A stretch of 6,502 bases of DNA, taken from NCBI GenBank assembly GCA_019348365.1, contig JAHWJO010000278.1, positions 1 to 6,502 on the forward strand, written 5' to 3'. This DNA comes from Armatimonadota bacterium. GTDB lineage: Bacteria > Armatimonadota > DTGP01 > JAHWJO01. The notes below the pieces were generated by a model that was not told where the DNA came from, did no database searches, and was given only the letters and a program-made list of their open reading frames with translations. A program made the translations under genes and the position numbers. Of the stretch, positions 1 through 6,484 are shown piece after piece; the stretch's first letter is position 1; the number at the start of each line of letters is the position of its first letter.

Positions 1-1086
1 ACCCCCCTGAACAGGCCGGGTTCGGAGAAGGACGTGCGCCTGGTGAAGCTGGACCTCGGGGGCAGCGGCATCACGTACGAGGTGGGCGATTCGCTCGGGG
101 TGTACCCGGAAAACGACCCGTCCCTCGTGGGGCGTATCCTTCAGATCTTGCAGGCGAGCGGGGAGGAACCGGTCGTGACGCCGGAGGGTTGGGTGGTCCC
201 CTCGCGGATCGCCCTGGCGAACGCCTACGTCATTACCGAACCCAGCGAAGAGTTCTTGTCGCTGCTCGCCCATCATGCCGCCGATTCGGAGGAAGCCGAC
301 CGGCTGCATGCGCTCGCTTCGGGAGATTCCGAAGCCCTGTTGGACGGATGGGACGTGCTGGACGTTCTCCAGACCTTCCCGTCCGCACGGGTGAACGTTC
401 GGGAGATGGTCCCGACGCTCTCCCCCCTCAGGCCCCGGCTCTACTCGATCTCCTCCTCGATGCGACAGCACCCGAACGAGGTCCACCTCACCGTCGCCGC
501 TGTTCGCTACCAGAAAGGCGGGTGCTACCGGCTGCGGAAAGGGGTCGCTTCCACGTTCCTGACGGAACGCACGCAGCCGGGGTCGAAAGTGGGAATCTTT
601 GTGCAGCCCTCCCATGGATTCCGCCTCCCCTCCGAGGGCGACCGGCCGGTGGTGATGATCGGGCCGGGGACGGGGATTGCTCCTTTCCGGGCCTTCCTCC
701 AGGAGCGGCAGGCGCTCGGGGCGACGGGCAGGAACTGGCTCTTTTTCGGGGATCAGCGCCGCGCCTGCGACTGCCTTTACGAGGAGGAGCTGGAGACGTT
801 CCGGAGGTGCGGCCTCCTGTCCCGACTCGAGTACGCGTTTTCGCGGGATCAGGAGGAAAAGGTGTACGTCCAGCATCGGTTGCTGGAAAACGCTCCGGAA
901 TTCTGGCGGTGGCTACAAGAAGGCGCTCACATCTACGTCTGCGGGGATGCCTTGCGGATGGCGCGTGATGTGGACGCGACCCTCCACCGGATCGTCGCCG
1001 ACCAGGGCGGCCTCTCCGAAGAGGAAGCAAAGGCGTACGTGGCCGGGCTGATCCGCGACAGGCGTTACCAGAAAGACGTGTATTGA
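1..1086 (+). CDS. cysJ: CysJ-type flavoprotein reductase, FAD/NADPH half (5' end outside window)
   Basis: The frame is open from base 1 and already reads family sequence (NRPGSEKDVRLVKLDL), so the GTG at 34 is internal and the gene begins upstream of the window. The visible 361 residues match the C-terminal ferredoxin-NADP reductase-like part of the sulfite reductase flavoprotein alpha subunit: YEVGDSLGVYPEND near residue 30, the FAD-binding RPRLYSISSS at 144-153, the FAD-phosphate GVASTFL around 182, the NADPH-binding GPGTGIAPFRAF at 221-232, YVCGD near 312-316, and the family ending RYQKDVY. The enzyme takes electrons from NADPH through FAD to FMN in a flavodoxin domain and on to a sirohaem or molybdenum reductase partner in the cytoplasm. 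The flavodoxin domain would lie upstream and is not seen. Because an FNT channel follows 72 bp later, the partner may be a nitrite or nitrate reductase instead of sulfite reductase; fusions of a nitrate reductase to a CysJ-like part are known, so the missing N-terminus may be unusual. Family assignment is firm, physiological substrate is not. Confidence 0.94.
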   Translation, partial: TPLNRPGSEKDVRLVKLDLGGSGITYEVGDSLGVYPENDPSLVGRILQILQASGEEPVVTPEGWVVPSRIALANAYVITEPSEEFLSLLAHHAADSEEADRLHALASGDSEALLDGWDVLDVLQTFPSARVNVREMVPTLSPLRPRLYSISSSMRQHPNEVHLTVAAVRYQKGGCYRLRKGVASTFLTERTQPGSKVGIFVQPSHGFRLPSEGDRPVVMIGPGTGIAPFRAFLQERQALGATGRNWLFFGDQRRACDCLYEEELETFRRCGLLSRLEYAFSRDQEEKVYVQHRLLENAPEFWRWLQEGAHIYVCGDALRMARDVDATLHRIVADQGGLSEEEAKAYVAGLIRDRRYQKDVY

Positions 1087-1158
1087 TTTCAGGTTCAGGG
1101 TTCAGTTGTACGGTGCGGGAGATCTTCTTCCGTCCCATGTTAAGGAAAGGAGTGGAAC

Positions 1159-1995
1159 ATGTCTTACGTTAAGCCGGAAACCGTCGTGGAAGCGATGATC
1201 CAGGCCGGGGAGAACAAAGCGAAACTGCCCACCCGAGACTTGCTGGTACGCGGGTTTCTCTCGGGCGCGCTGCTGGGGTTCGCCACGACCCTCGCCTTTA
1301 CCGCTTCCGGACAGACGGGCGTCAAGCTCTTTGGGGCGCTGGTCTTCCCCGTCGGGTTCGTCATGATCGTCCTGTTGGGACTGGAGCTCGTGACCGGGAA
1401 TTTTGCCCTGCTGCCGCTCCCCGTCCTGGAGAGGCGAGCGGGTCTGCGCCAGCTCTTCACCAACTGGTCCTGGGTATTCCTGGGCAACCTGCTGGGCAGC
1501 CTGTTCTACGCCTACCTCTTTTGCATGACGATCGCGCCGGATTCGCCCATTGCCAAAGCGATCACAGAAGCCGCCACCGTGAAAACTCAAGGCTACGCGG
1601 CAATGGGCGCGCGGGGCTGGGAAGTCGCCGTCGTGAAAGCGATCCTCTGCAACTGGATGGTGACGATGGGGGTGGTGATGGCGCTCACCTCCGCCACTAC
1701 GGGCGGCAAGATCCTCGCGATGTGGCTGCCGATCCTCACCTTCTTCGCACAGGGGTTCGAGCACTCCGTGGTCAACATGTTCGTGATCCCCTCCGGAATG
1801 CTTCTGGGGGCAGAGATCTCGTTCTCGGAGTGGTGGTGGTGGAATCAGATCCCGGTGACCTTCGGCAATCTCCTGGGGGGCGCTATCTTTACCGGGCTGG
1901 CCCTTTACTATACGCATAGCAAGAAAGAGAAAGCCCCTGTGGAGGCCTCTCTGAACGTCCCTGTTTATGCAGAACCTGAAATCGTCGGCAGGTGA
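1159..1995 (+). CDS. Formate/nitrite transporter (FNT) family channel, probable nitrite transporter
   Basis: A complete 278-residue inner-membrane channel of the FNT family (FocA/NirC/NitA), of normal length, which would form a pentamer moving small monovalent anions such as nitrite or formate. Six hydrophobic segments are visible at roughly residues 30-50, 55-78, 103-125, 158-178, 187-210 and 232-252. Family signatures are clear: GLELVTGNF at 74-82 (the broken-helix loop after TM2), NWSWVFLGNLLG from 102, AILCNWMV near 161-168, and GFEHSVVNMF at 199-208, in which His202 is the central pore histidine. GNLLGG at 236-241 starts the last helix. The ATG at 1159 is preceded by AAAGGAG (1146-1152) six bases upstream, an excellent ribosome binding site. 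The gene follows the CysJ-like gene by 72 bp on the same strand, with no terminator hairpin in between, so the two may be co-transcribed. That context favours nitrite (NirC/NitA role) over formate, but the sequence alone does not settle the substrate. Confidence 0.95.
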   Translation: MSYVKPETVVEAMIQAGENKAKLPTRDLLVRGFLSGALLGFATTLAFTASGQTGVKLFGALVFPVGFVMIVLLGLELVTGNFALLPLPVLERRAGLRQLFTNWSWVFLGNLLGSLFYAYLFCMTIAPDSPIAKAITEAATVKTQGYAAMGARGWEVAVVKAILCNWMVTMGVVMALTSATTGGKILAMWLPILTFFAQGFEHSVVNMFVIPSGMLLGAEISFSEWWWWNQIPVTFGNLLGGAIFTGLALYYTHSKKEKAPVEASLNVPVYAEPEIVGR

Positions 1996-2223
1996 TGTGA
2001 TTCAGGAGAAGCAGAAGTCAACTCCGCCGTCTGCTATCGGCAAGCAGCTTAAGCCCCAGATGGTGGGTGCGGGAGAGCCGGTCGGAGAAGCCGCCGTCTA
2101 AGTAGAACCGGAGTTAGCGGCGTTCGATCTGAAGAAGCGGTCCCGGTTGGAGGAACTGGGTGTAGATAAACTCTTCCAAAATGGCGTAAATCGAACGGGA
2201 CATACGCCCAAGCTACCGCCTCT
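1967..2223 (+). pseudogene. Possible decayed small reading frame (very uncertain)
   Basis: One frame, beginning with an ATG that overlaps the last 29 bases of the FNT gene, stays open for 44 codons (reading ...IGKQLKPQMVGAGEPVGEA...), meets a TAA at 2099-2101, then continues open in the same frame (VEPELAAFDLKKRSRLEELG...) until it runs into the inverted-repeat element at 2224. Codons show a coding-like pattern, with frequent G or A in first position and G/C in about two thirds of third positions up to the stop. I recognise no family, and there is no well-spaced ribosome binding site before 1967. It could be a 44-residue small gene (1967-2101), a gene remnant broken by a stop and by the repeat, or chance. 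Nothing about function can be said. Confidence 0.2.
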
Positions 2224-2352
2224 TGTCATCCCGAGCGAAGTCGAGGAATCTGGCTATACGGATGAGAGTCTTTCGGCCTATGAGAGAATCTATCGAACGG
2301 GAGAGAGTTTTTCGTCCTCGGGGTTAGATTCCTCACTCCGTTCGGAATGACA
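2224..2352. repeat. Dispersed palindromic repeat element (HSERSEES-type), 129 bp
   Basis: The left end (2224-2251) begins TGTCATCCCGAG and ends GAGGAATCT. The right end (2326-2352) is its inverted copy, beginning AGATTCCTC and ending GGAATGACA. Aligned as reverse complements, 24 of 27 positions match with one single-base gap. This sequence type is widespread as intergenic repeats in many bacterial genomes, where its spurious translations read SERSEES on one strand and IPSEVEES on the other; both are present here. The pair could fold into a long hairpin or be the ends of a small non-autonomous mobile element. No transposase is seen and no target-site duplication is obvious. Confidence 0.75.
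2246..2317. repeat. Degenerate ~40-bp direct repeat inside the palindromic element
   Basis: Two copies, 2246-2278 and 2286-2317, each start with GAATCT, differ in the next five or six bases, and then share a 21-bp block beginning ACGG and ending with CC that matches at 17 of 21 positions (including GAGAGT-TTTCG). The first copy's GAATCT is the tail of the left inverted-repeat arm, so the interior of the element appears to have grown by duplication from that arm. Confidence 0.5.
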
Positions 2353-2494
2353 TGGAAGCGAGTTGGAAGGACATGGAAGGGAGGCTCTCCGTTGGGATCG
2401 ACACAGAAGAAAGTCTCTCGATTCAGAAAGACAGAGTAGGGAGTTTCGGCGTAAGTTCCATCGTTGAAATGTCCTCAAGGAGAGACTCTGGCTG

Positions 2495-2538
2495 GCAGAT
2501 GCTCATGCGACGAATAGCAGATGCTCAAGCGACGAATA
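2495..2538. repeat. 22-bp tandem direct repeat, two copies
   Basis: Units 2495-2516 and 2517-2538 abut exactly and match at 21 of 22 positions, the single difference being T versus A in CTC-A(T/A)-GCGA. Each unit starts GCAGATGCTC and ends GCGACGAATA. The repeat sits about 100 bp upstream of the start of the DUF1592 gene, where a regulator could bind, but a replication-slippage duplication explains it equally well. Confidence 0.8.
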
Positions 2539-2638
2539 ATTGAAACTTGGCCCTCCCTGGCGTGTCAAAACCCCTAAACGAGTAAAATGGACTCTGCCCC
2601 TCGTGCCCATAACGGATGCGAGGCGGCCTGATGGGGTG

Positions 2639-5290
2639 ATGATGAAAGTAGTATCCACGGAGGGGAAGCGCCTGATCCCCCTTTCGATCCAGCACGGCCT
2701 GACCGTCGCCGTGACCGGCCTCGCGCTCGTTGTCGCGGGGGCCGCGTTCACCAAGTCCGTGAGCCCGACGCCCGCGCCGATGACCCGCGCCGACAGCCCG
2801 CGCTTTTTCGAGGACCAGATCGCGCCGCTGCTGGCGCGGCACTGCCTGGAGTGCCACGATTCGAGCAACAAGCAGGGCGGCCTCGACCTCTCCAGCAAGG
2901 CGGCGGCGCTCGCGGGCGGCAAGAACGGCAAGGCCATCGTCCCCGGCAAGTCCGGGGCCAGCCTGCTCTGGACGTTCGTCCACTCCTCCGCCATGCCGCC
3001 GAAGGATCGCCCGCCGCTCTCCCCCCAGGAGAAACAGCTCCTCCAGCGGTGGATCGACTCCGGCGCGGTCTGGCCGGGCAACGCCATCGATCCCCTGGCG
3101 CTCACCCGCAGCCGGCGTTCCGCCGAAAACTGGCTGCGGCGGCTCACCGTGCCGGAGTACGTCGAGACGGTGCGGAGCGCGGTCGGCGTGGAGATCGAGC
3201 CGGATGCCCGCCGCATCCTGCCTCCCGACATCCGGGCCGACGGGTTCAGCAACACCGCCTACAACCTCACCGCCGACCTCCGCCACGTCGAGGCGTACGC
3301 CCGGCTCGCGGAGATCATCGTCGGTAAGATGGACGTGAAGGCGTTCGCGGCCCGCTACGCTAAAAGCCCGAACCTCACCGACTCGAACATGCGCGCCCTC
3401 ATCGCCGGGATGGGGAAATGGCTCCTGCGCGGGCCGCTCCAGGAGCGCGAAATCCAGTCGTTCCTCCGGGTCTCCACCGCCATCGCCAAAGACGGCGGCA
3501 CGTTCACCGACGCCGCCGGCGGCGTCCTCGAAGCGATGCTCCAGTCGCCGCGCTTCCTTTACCGGATGGAGATTCAGCGCGGTGACGGCAAGCCCCGGCC
3601 CGCCAATCCGCACGAGCTGGCCTCCCGGATGAGCTACATCCTCTGGGGCGGCCCGCCGGACCCGGAATTGATGCGCGCCGCCGATGCGGGCGAGCTGTCT
3701 GACAAGGCTAAAGTCGCCGAACAGGTCCAGCGCATGCTCAGGGACCCGCGCGCGGTCCGCCGGTCGTCCCGGTTCCTCCACGACTGGCTGGATCTGGACC
3801 GGCTGGGCACCCTGCGGCCCACCCCGGCTCGTTTCCCGACCTGGGATCACCATCTCGCCGTGGACATGCGCAACGAATCGCTGGCCTTCTTCGAGGAAGT
3901 CGCCTGGAAGCAGAAGCGCCCCCTCGCCGACCTCATGAACGCGCAGGTCGCCTTCCTGACGCCGCGCCTGGCGGACCATTACGGCCTCGCGCCGAAACTG
4001 AACGCCTTTCCCCGCAAGGGCGATCTGCAGGCCCTCTACGTCTTCAAGGAGGGCGGCGGGGACACCCTCCGCGACCTCTCCGGCGCGAAGGAGCCGCTCG
4101 ACCTCAAGATCGAGGACACGAAAACCGTCAAATGGGAGGCGGGGCGGCTTTCGGTGAACGCCCCCGCCCTCATCGCCACGCCCCAGCCGCCGAAGCGGCT
4201 CATCCAGGCGGTCAAGGCGTCCAAAGCCGTGACCATGGAAGCGTGGATCACCCCCGCCGCCCGAAACCAGACCGGCCCGGCCCGGATCGTGTCGCTCTCG
4301 TCCGGCGCGAGCGAGCGGAACTTCACGCTCGGCCAGGACGGCGACAAGTTCGAGCTCCGCCTGCGGGGCGGCAACGCCGACGGCAACGGCATGCCGGGCC
4401 TGACCAGCGCGGGCGGATCGGCGGAGGCCCGATTGACTCACGTCGCCTTTACCCGCGACCCGGCGGGCAAGGTGAAGCTCTACGTCAACGGCGAGGAGAT
4501 GGCATCCCGCGATTCCGGCGGCGACCTGTCGAGCTGGAACGAGGGGTACCGGCTCATGCTGGCGAACGAGTCGACGAAGGACCGCGCGTGGCGGGGCAAG
4601 CTGCACCTCGTCGCCCTGTACAGCCGCGCTCTCTCGCCCGAAGAGATCATGACCCTCAGCCGGGGCCCGGCGCGCTACGACCTCCAGCCGGTCCCGGCGC
4701 GGGGCGGCCTGCTCACCCAGGGGGCCGTGCTGACGAAAGGCGGCGAGGAGGCGTCGATGGTCACGCGGGGGCTGTTCGTCCTCAAGGACCTCCTCTACAG
4801 CGCGGTCGGGAGCGCCCCGCCGGGCACCGACACGACGCCCATCCATGCCAAGCCGGGGATGAGCGTCCGCGCCGTCGCGATGACCCGTCTCAACACTCCC
4901 TCCTGCGCCGGGTGCCACAAGAAGTTCGAGCCCCTCGCGTTCGGCCTGGAGAAATTCGACGGCCTGGGGAGCTTCATGGAAGTGGATCGGCACGGCAACA
5001 AGCTGCGCGAGGACGGCGAGATCCTCTTCCCCGGCGAAAGCAAGCCGGTCCCTTTCAAGACGGTCTCCGAGTTGACTGGCCTGCTGGCGGAGAGTGACCG
5101 CGTCAAAATGAACATGACGCGGAAGGTGACGCAGTTCGCGCTGGGGCGGCCCCTGGTCGAATCGGACGCGCCGATCCTGACGAAGATCCACGCGGCGGCG
5201 CAGAAAGGCGGGGGCACTTACGCCGGCCTGATCACCTCCGTCGTCATGAGCGACCTGGTACAGATGACCCGAACGGAGGCCGGGAAATGA
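2639..5290 (+). CDS. Exported PSCyt1 / DUF1587-1595-1592 / LamG / DUF1588-1585 cytochrome-like protein
   Basis: An 883-residue protein. An N-terminal signal or anchor (Lys/Arg-rich start, then LTVAVTGLALVVAGAAF at about 21-37) sends it across the membrane. PSCyt1 follows at about 53-145, with haem site CLECH at 69-73 and MPP at 119-121 as a possible distal ligand. Next come DUF1587 (about 165-235, RRLTVPEYVETVR), DUF1595 (about 255-320, ending SPRFLYRME), DUF1592 (about 325-450, HELASRMSYILWG to HYG), a LamG/concanavalin-like domain (about 461-676, EAWITP...VAFTRDPAGKVKLYVNG...ALYSRALSPEEI), DUF1588 (about 685-785, RGGLLTQ and second haem site CAGCH at 756-760) and DUF1585 (about 805-880, FALGRPL). 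Domain names are by recognition. The family is typical of Planctomycetes and relatives; its chemistry is not established, but two haem sites suggest electron transfer or oxidation, and LamG suggests sugar or protein binding. The ATG at 2642 is an equally good start (GGGG five bases upstream); TTG at 2540 is in frame but would put about 33 extra residues ahead of the signal. The last bases overlap the next gene. Confidence 0.93.
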   Translation: MMKVVSTEGKRLIPLSIQHGLTVAVTGLALVVAGAAFTKSVSPTPAPMTRADSPRFFEDQIAPLLARHCLECHDSSNKQGGLDLSSKAAALAGGKNGKAIVPGKSGASLLWTFVHSSAMPPKDRPPLSPQEKQLLQRWIDSGAVWPGNAIDPLALTRSRRSAENWLRRLTVPEYVETVRSAVGVEIEPDARRILPPDIRADGFSNTAYNLTADLRHVEAYARLAEIIVGKMDVKAFAARYAKSPNLTDSNMRALIAGMGKWLLRGPLQEREIQSFLRVSTAIAKDGGTFTDAAGGVLEAMLQSPRFLYRMEIQRGDGKPRPANPHELASRMSYILWGGPPDPELMRAADAGELSDKAKVAEQVQRMLRDPRAVRRSSRFLHDWLDLDRLGTLRPTPARFPTWDHHLAVDMRNESLAFFEEVAWKQKRPLADLMNAQVAFLTPRLADHYGLAPKLNAFPRKGDLQALYVFKEGGGDTLRDLSGAKEPLDLKIEDTKTVKWEAGRLSVNAPALIATPQPPKRLIQAVKASKAVTMEAWITPAARNQTGPARIVSLSSGASERNFTLGQDGDKFELRLRGGNADGNGMPGLTSAGGSAEARLTHVAFTRDPAGKVKLYVNGEEMASRDSGGDLSSWNEGYRLMLANESTKDRAWRGKLHLVALYSRALSPEEIMTLSRGPARYDLQPVPARGGLLTQGAVLTKGGEEASMVTRGLFVLKDLLYSAVGSAPPGTDTTPIHAKPGMSVRAVAMTRLNTPSCAGCHKKFEPLAFGLEKFDGLGSFMEVDRHGNKLREDGEILFPGESKPVPFKTVSELTGLLAESDRVKMNMTRKVTQFALGRPLVESDAPILTKIHAAAQKGGGTYAGLITSVVMSDLVQMTRTEAGK
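5275..5290 (+). promoter_or_regulatory. Ribosome binding site and ATGA start/stop overlap
   Basis: GGAGG (5275-5279) lies seven bases before the ATG at 5287, and that ATG shares bases with the TGA (5288-5290) that ends the upstream gene. This fixes the start of the downstream gene and indicates translational coupling of the two exported proteins from one transcript. Confidence 0.85.
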
Positions 5291-6426
5291 GCGCCCATTC
5301 CTCCGCCGGTTTCGGATGCGCCGCGATGACCGGACTGTTCGCCCTCCTCCTGCCTCTTGCCCTGGCGATGCCCGCGCCGTCCTCCGAGGCGGCGGGGTTG
5401 AAGTATCGCACCGATAAGTCGGGCACGACTTTCACGGGGGTGGGCGCGGACAATCCCGTGATCTATGACAACGACGTATTCGACGACGTGATCGACTTCG
5501 ACTACCTGCTCTGCAAAGCGAGCCTGGGCGAGGTGAATCTGGCCGGAATTGTCGGGACCGCCGTCACGCCGAAAGGAGGGTACGTCGAGAACTGGTGGAC
5601 CGGCACCGAAGGGCCGTTCCCCAAGTACGAAGCGGCGAGGGAGTCGGGCCTGCGGATGGAGCGTATCCCGAAGCCGGTGAAGGGGGTGACGACGCTGCTG
5701 GAGCGCCCGAATGACGGCGTGATCGAGCACACGAAGTACGCCCGGAGCGAGGGGAGCGACCTGATCGAGCGGGAGGCGATGAAGGCGACCCCGAAGAAAC
5801 CCCTGCTGATCTTTCTGGGCGGGCAGTCCCCCACCGTGGCGGCGGCGTACCTCCGGAATCCCCGCATCGCGGACCGGGTGGTGGTCTTCTACACCGATGG
5901 CAACGGTTACAATTCCGGGGACAACAAGTGGGCGGCGTACATCGTCCTGAAGAAGCTGCCGACGGTGAACATCGGCAAGAGCTTCTGGTTCAAAGAGACC
6001 TCGAAGAAGACCCAGTGCGACTGGAACGTGCTGCCGACCCCCGGACGGGGCGTGGACACCGGCGATGCCTGTTCCAAAGACGAGTGGGCGCTGTTCCCCG
6101 ACCAACCGCTCGCGCGGGATAAGGGGGTGCTCCATACCCTTCGGACCAACGGACACTACAACGGGGCGTGGAACATCGGTCATTGGGACGGCCCGCTCGA
6201 CGGGTTCTGGATCGGGATCTACGCGCCGAAGTGGTGGCAGTCGGGCTTCAAGCGGTTCAACGTCGCGTGGAAAGACGGTACGCTGGCCTGGACGGAAACG
6301 ACCGGAGACCGGTACGACGTTCTGGACCAGCTCAAGATGACCCATGACGGCGAGCGGGCCGCCCACGACGAACTCTTGAAGACGTGGATCAATCCCCGCG
6401 TTTATAGCGAAGGGGACCGGAAGTAG
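5287..6426 (+). CDS. Exported protein resembling inosine-uridine nucleoside hydrolases
   Basis: A 379-residue protein with a hydrophobic N-terminus (GLFALLLPLALA, about 16-27), probably cleaved before about residue 37 (SSEAAG) and exported; its n-region is unusual in having no Lys or Arg. The mature part resembles the nucleoside hydrolase (IU_nuc_hydro) fold: VIYDNDVFDDVIDFDYLL at 58-75 resembles the DxDxxxDD calcium/ribose motif after strand 1, followed by GEVNLAGIVGT like the next strand. LLIFLGGQSPTVAAAYLRNP at 173-192 resembles the family's GPLTNxA segment, and YNSGDNKWAAYIVL at 208-221 resembles its N...DPEAA segment. In true hydrolases these bind Ca2+ and ribose to cleave N-glycosidic bonds. 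The acidic motif spacing is off by one residue (D61, D63, D66, D67), so catalytic activity is uncertain. GHWDG at 298-302 could supply the late acidic ligand. Cys244 and Cys262 could form a disulfide. The C-terminal third is rich in Trp. It is coupled to the cytochrome-like gene by an ATGA overlap. Gene certain, fold likely, substrate unknown. Confidence 0.85.
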   Translation: MSAHSSAGFGCAAMTGLFALLLPLALAMPAPSSEAAGLKYRTDKSGTTFTGVGADNPVIYDNDVFDDVIDFDYLLCKASLGEVNLAGIVGTAVTPKGGYVENWWTGTEGPFPKYEAARESGLRMERIPKPVKGVTTLLERPNDGVIEHTKYARSEGSDLIEREAMKATPKKPLLIFLGGQSPTVAAAYLRNPRIADRVVVFYTDGNGYNSGDNKWAAYIVLKKLPTVNIGKSFWFKETSKKTQCDWNVLPTPGRGVDTGDACSKDEWALFPDQPLARDKGVLHTLRTNGHYNGAWNIGHWDGPLDGFWIGIYAPKWWQSGFKRFNVAWKDGTLAWTETTGDRYDVLDQLKMTHDGERAAHDELLKTWINPRVYSEGDRK

Positions 6427-6440
6427 AATTCTTATCGAAT

Positions 6441-6484
6441 CAGAGTCTATCTGTAACAGAGTCCATCTATAATCGTTAATCGTT
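6441..6484. repeat. Short tandem repeats after the last gene
   Basis: Two adjoining 16-bp units, CAGAGTCTATCTGTAA (6441-6456) and CAGAGTCCATCTATAA (6457-6472), match at 14 of 16 positions. They run into a 7-bp tandem pair, AATCGTT twice (6471-6484). The surrounding bases 6427-6502 are AT-rich relative to the genes and contain no reading frame or convincing terminator; the only hairpin seen has a four-base stem. Confidence 0.7.

Larger units (their letters stand above)
1996..2638. other. Intergenic, repeat-rich region of lower GC without a confident gene
   Basis: This gap of about 640 bp is close to half G+C by eye, against clearly GC-rich genes on both sides. It holds the inverted-repeat element, the internal ~40-bp repeat and the 22-bp tandem repeat listed separately. 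Smaller repeats are also present: a 9-bp CCGCCGTCT at 2024-2032 and 2091-2099, an 11-bp ATCGAACGGGA at 2190-2200 and 2292-2302, and a 10-bp GACATGGAAG at 2349-2358 and 2370-2379. No strong hairpin with a T-tract follows the FNT gene. A promoter for the following pair should lie near the right end; TTGAAA at 2540-2545 and TAAAAT at 2583-2588 look like -35 and -10 boxes, but they are too far apart to form one promoter, so I do not call it. Confidence 0.6.

Noticed and set aside
34..36. GTG at 34 as the start of the flavoprotein gene
   Set aside because: The frame is open to base 1 and the codons before 34 already match the family, so the gene starts outside the window.
1087..1158. GTTCAG repeated three times shortly after the flavoprotein stop codon
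   Set aside because: The units are only six to seven bases long and form no clear hairpin; most likely chance.
1102..1917. A 271-codon - strand frame opposite the FNT gene
   Set aside because: The sense frame has every FNT signature; the antisense translation is His/Gln/Glu/Arg-rich without any family resemblance.
2147..2350. A 67-codon + strand frame and an overlapping 62-codon - strand frame (2290-2478)
   Set aside because: Both read through the palindromic repeat and give the well-known spurious peptides IPSEVEES and HSERSEES.
2224..2538. Possible CRISPR array
   Set aside because: Repeats are of different kinds, have only two copies each, and the 22-bp copies abut with no spacer.
2525..5191. 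An 888-codon open frame on the - strand, antisense to the cytochrome-like gene
   Set aside because: Its translation is low-complexity, rich in Arg, Gly, Ala and charged residues, with no recognisable domain. Codon bias toward G/C at third positions in the sense gene suppresses stops in this antisense frame.
5296..5330. Lipoprotein signal with Cys11 (FGC) in the nucleoside-hydrolase-like protein
   Set aside because: No hydrophobic stretch or lipobox precedes this cysteine; the hydrophobic core comes after it.
5218..6366. A 382-codon open frame on the - strand, antisense to the nucleoside-hydrolase-like gene
   Set aside because: Same codon-bias shadow effect; the sense strand has a signal sequence, a good ribosome binding site and a recognisable fold.
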